Shown in pieces: positions 4,978-6,516 of a stretch of 6,516 nt of DNA; the stretch's first letter is position 1; every line of letters starts with the position of its first letter. Position numbers and translations under genes: made by a program. A model generated the notes under the pieces. That model worked only from the letters and a program-made list of their open reading frames with translations, searched no databases and was not told the DNA's origin. This DNA comes from Planctomycetota bacterium (GTDB taxonomy: Bacteria; Planctomycetota; PUPC01; DSUN01), in NCBI GenBank assembly GCA_016872875.1, contig VGYW01000459.1:1-6516 (forward strand), in the 5' to 3' direction.

Positions 4978-5315
4978 GGTGAGCTCGCCGTGAGGCAGTT
5001 TCCTTGGTTCGCCGCAGAGCAATAGAAAAGTCAGGAACGCCGGCGCCGGCGCTCTTCTGAGTCCCGAAGGGACCTCAGTGGGTTGCCGGCGGCTTCAGCC
5101 GCCGGATAGGGCGCGAGACCTGCCAGTCCCGAAGGGACGGCAGAGCCACGCAAGGCGGCGGTCCGGAACCCCATCTGCCGTCCCTTCGGGACTGTCCGTC
5201 TCCCGGCGCCCGAGTCCGGCGGCTAAAGCCGCCGGCAACCCACTACGCTCCCTTCGGGAGCAAGAGACCGGGACAACCGCAATCCTGTCCCCTCATTTGC
5301 GGGGCAGTGTACCTA
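4978..5315. other. Intergenic spacer between the peptidase gene and fmt
   Basis: The spacer holds no credible gene. It contains a 14-base perfect palindrome, cgccggcgccggcg (5038-5051), and the nested inverted array of palindromes (5057-5262). It also has a hairpin just past the peptidase stop, gggaca 5270-5275 / tgtccc 5286-5291, with a 10-base loop and no T-tract. A promoter for fmt must lie here or further upstream, but no pair of boxes close to consensus could be fixed. The frame on the plus strand across 5078-5437 is repeat sequence plus antisense. Confidence 0.6.
5057..5262. repeat. Nested inverted array of palindromic repeats (REP/REPIN-like)
   Basis: Six hairpins are arranged as A-B-C / C'-B'-A' around a centre near 5160. 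A is gtcccgaagggac (5061-5073). B is a 9-base stem ccggcggct/agccgccgg (5086-5094/5097-5105). C is gtcccgaagggac (5126-5138). C' is gtcccttcgggac (5180-5192). B' is the ggcggct-aaa-gccgcc hairpin (5215-5235). A' is gctcccttcgggagc (5247-5261). C and C' are exact inverted copies over 21 bases (5124-5144 versus 5174-5194). B and B' with flanks match in 29 of 30 positions (5077-5106 versus 5215-5244). A and A' are diverged but share tcccgaaggga. Every unit is itself a palindrome, and the whole can fold as one long stem. This is the architecture of mobile palindromic (REPIN-like) elements; no transposase for it is in the window. Confidence 0.85.
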
Positions 5316-6245
5316 TCAGTAGGTCGTCAGGACGAACTGCTTCCAGAGGCGCTCGAAGTCCTGAACGGACATGCCGAAGACCTGCTGGAAGGCATCGGCC
5401 TGAAGCTGAAACGCCTTGTCCGCGGCCTCCTGGATGACGCGCTTGAGGTCGGCCTCGGACTGGATGTGGATGAAGCCCTTTCGTTCGGGGGCAAGCTCCT
5501 TGAGCTTGAGGACGAACTTGCCGATCTTCCCCTTGGTCTTGGCGTTCTGCGAGAGGCAGTGGATGAGGCTCCAGGCCTGGGCGTAGCCCGCGCGGTCGGT
5601 GGGCGCGAAGGGCATGACCCAGAACTCGCGCAGCGGCCGGGCCTTGTCGGACGCCACTAGTGCCTTGGCAAGGGCCTGCGACTGCTTGAGGCGCGAATCC
5701 TCGGCGTGGTGCATGAACTCGAAGTACTGCGCGCAGCCCTCGTGGAGCCAGGTGGGCAGGTTCACCTCCTTGCGGTAGAGCTGGAGGAAGACGTGGCTCA
5801 TCTCGTGGATGAGCACCTGTTCGAGGCGGACTCGCTCCTGGCCGAACATGGGCAGTGCGATGAGGGGCTCGCGCTTGGTGGGCCTGCTGAAGCCGCCGGA
5901 GAGCAAGGCCGCCGGGCCGCCCACGCTCGCCGCGAAGGGCACGAACTGCTCCCTCGTGGCGAAGAGGAAGACCTTGCACTTCCCCTCCCAGACGACTTCC
6001 CCTTCTGGGACGCCGAGGAGCTCGGAGAAGCGGCCGTAGGCCCTTTCGCACAAGGCGGCATAGCCCTTGCCGGCGGCGGGCGGGATGGTGAAGGCCACGA
6101 CGAAGTGAGTTGACGTGATCGTCTGCGGCTGGGCATCGGGCTGGGCGGGGGCCTCGTGCTTCTTGGGGATGGGCCGCGGCGCGGCGGCGAGAGCAGCCGT
6201 GCTCAGGAGCGCAAGGAGCCTCAGAGAGCGTCGGTTAGGAGGCAT
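5316..6245 (-). CDS. Secreted zinc metallopeptidase-like protein (HExxH, MA-like/DUF1570 type)
   Basis: 309 residues from ATG 6245. Residues 1-22 form a signal peptide (RRSLRLLALLSTAALAAA), followed by a Pro/Ala/Gln-rich linker to about residue 42, so it should act outside the cytoplasm. The core shows HFVVAF, the cofactor motif LIHEMSHVFLQL with His147, Glu148 and His151, and LPTWLHEGCAQYFE with Glu169 as the probable third zinc ligand. That is the gluzincin (MA clan) arrangement seen in the DUF1570/peptidase-MA-like families common in planctomycetes. The C-terminal part, with WSLIHCLSQN and a helical end, is typical of such proteins. The substrate is unknown. The start overlaps the end of the upstream GTPase gene by 11 bases, which suggests translational coupling; a GGGGA six bases before the ATG could help. 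The gene ends before the repeat-bearing spacer. Confidence 0.85.
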   Translation of the reverse strand: MPPNRRSLRLLALLSTAALAAAPRPIPKKHEAPAQPDAQPQTITSTHFVVAFTIPPAAGKGYAALCERAYGRFSELLGVPEGEVVWEGKCKVFLFATREQFVPFAASVGGPAALLSGGFSRPTKREPLIALPMFGQERVRLEQVLIHEMSHVFLQLYRKEVNLPTWLHEGCAQYFEFMHHAEDSRLKQSQALAKALVASDKARPLREFWVMPFAPTDRAGYAQAWSLIHCLSQNAKTKGKIGKFVLKLKELAPERKGFIHIQSEADLKRVIQEAADKAFQLQADAFQQVFGMSVQDFERLWKQFVLTTY

Positions 6246-6516
6246 CGTCTGTCCCCGTGCTCGGCGCCGAGTGCGGCGCCTCGTGGACGGTGATCGAGTC
6301 GTTCGGTCCGGCGGCGGCGCGCAGGGTGCGGAGGTGGCGCCGCTCGGCGCGGGCGCGGAAGACGATGCTCTCGTCCTCGCGCTCGGTGGCGAGGACGTGG
6401 GCGAGCTCGTGGACGCAGGCGAGGAGGCGGCCGCTGCCGCAGTGGGCGCGAATTGTGACCGGCACCTCGCGCGCGACGGTGAGCGCGAGGACGCGGCGGC
6501 GGACTTCGTCCAGCCC
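6235..6516 (-). CDS. hflX: C-terminal end of a probable HflX-type GTPase (5' end outside window)
   Basis: The frame is open to the right window edge and stops at TAA 6237-6235, showing 93 residues. It begins GLDEVRRRVLAL, which fits the helix following the last G-domain motif ('GEGLDEL...I'). It continues EVPVTIRAHCGSGRLLACVH, ELAHVLATEREDESIVFRAR and AERRHLRTLRAAAG. This order matches the C-terminal domain of HflX: a beta strand like 'V.L.IP...G.L....H', then 'V......E..V..RA' and a final helix with 'L..L'. HflX is a ribosome-associated GTPase that splits stalled ribosomes. The G1-G4 motifs are outside the window, so another GTPase of the OBG/HflX group is possible. A Ser/Pro/Thr-rich tail precedes the stop, and the next gene starts within this one. 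Confidence 0.62.
   Translation of the reverse strand, partial: GLDEVRRRVLALTVAREVPVTIRAHCGSGRLLACVHELAHVLATEREDESIVFRARAERRHLRTLRAAAGPNDSITVHEAPHSAPSTGTDDAS

Noticed and set aside
3778..5025. Plus-strand 415-residue open frame
   Set aside because: It lies antisense to fmt and the small secreted protein gene. The translation is Gly/Ala/Glu/Arg-rich and matches no family, while fmt on the other strand has all catalytic motifs.
5057..5262. CRISPR array or intrinsic terminator
   Set aside because: The repeats are inverted and nested instead of directly spaced with unique spacers, and the hairpins are not followed by a T-tract.
5706..6113. Plus-strand 135-residue frame
   Set aside because: It is antisense to the HExxH peptidase gene, which has a signal peptide and zinc-binding motifs in the correct order.

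Overview
The window is GC-rich, bacterial and gene-dense. It reads like a chromosome fragment from Planctomycetota or a related environmental phylum. That placement is inferred from a secreted protease fused to a SUMF1/FGE-type domain, a relic of a PQQ-type beta-propeller protein, a xylose-isomerase-like TIM-barrel enzyme, a secreted HExxH peptidase of the DUF1570/MA-like kind, and palindromic intergenic repeats. No rRNA, tRNA, CRISPR array or riboswitch was recognised.

Left part (1-2800, plainly richer in A/T by eye and accessory in character). It opens with the 3' end of a gene that resembles a transposase tail, followed by about 260 bases without a gene. Next is a secreted trypsin-like protease/SUMF1 fusion (473-1855, +). 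Convergent to it is a small cysteine-rich protein (1880-2191, -) with an almost consensus sigma70 promoter and a strong ribosome binding site. Then come a 75-residue hypothetical gene (2325-2552, -) and a 5'-truncated relic of a PQQ-repeat protein (2641-2793, -).

Right part (2800-6516, very GC-rich, housekeeping in character). A sugar phosphate isomerase/epimerase-like gene (2866-3672, +) has its own promoter and overlaps the tail of a convergent small secreted protein gene (3636-3944, -). The remaining genes are all on the minus strand. In transcription order they are the C-terminal end of a probable HflX-type GTPase (6516-6235), a secreted gluzincin-type peptidase that overlaps it by 11 bases (6245-5316), a roughly 340-base spacer carrying a nested inverted array of palindromes (5057-5262), fmt for methionyl-tRNA formyltransferase (4977-3988), and the small secreted protein. 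A tandem GC hairpin repeat (3967-4036) lies at the end of fmt and supplies its last codons and its stop.

Working together: HflX and Fmt are translation-associated. The two secreted minus-strand proteins appear to be carried along in the same transcriptional direction and have no evident shared pathway. The most notable items are the inverted palindrome array, the protease/SUMF1 fusion that lacks one of the two FGE active-site cysteines, and the independently promoted small four-cysteine protein. None of these alone proves a new system.
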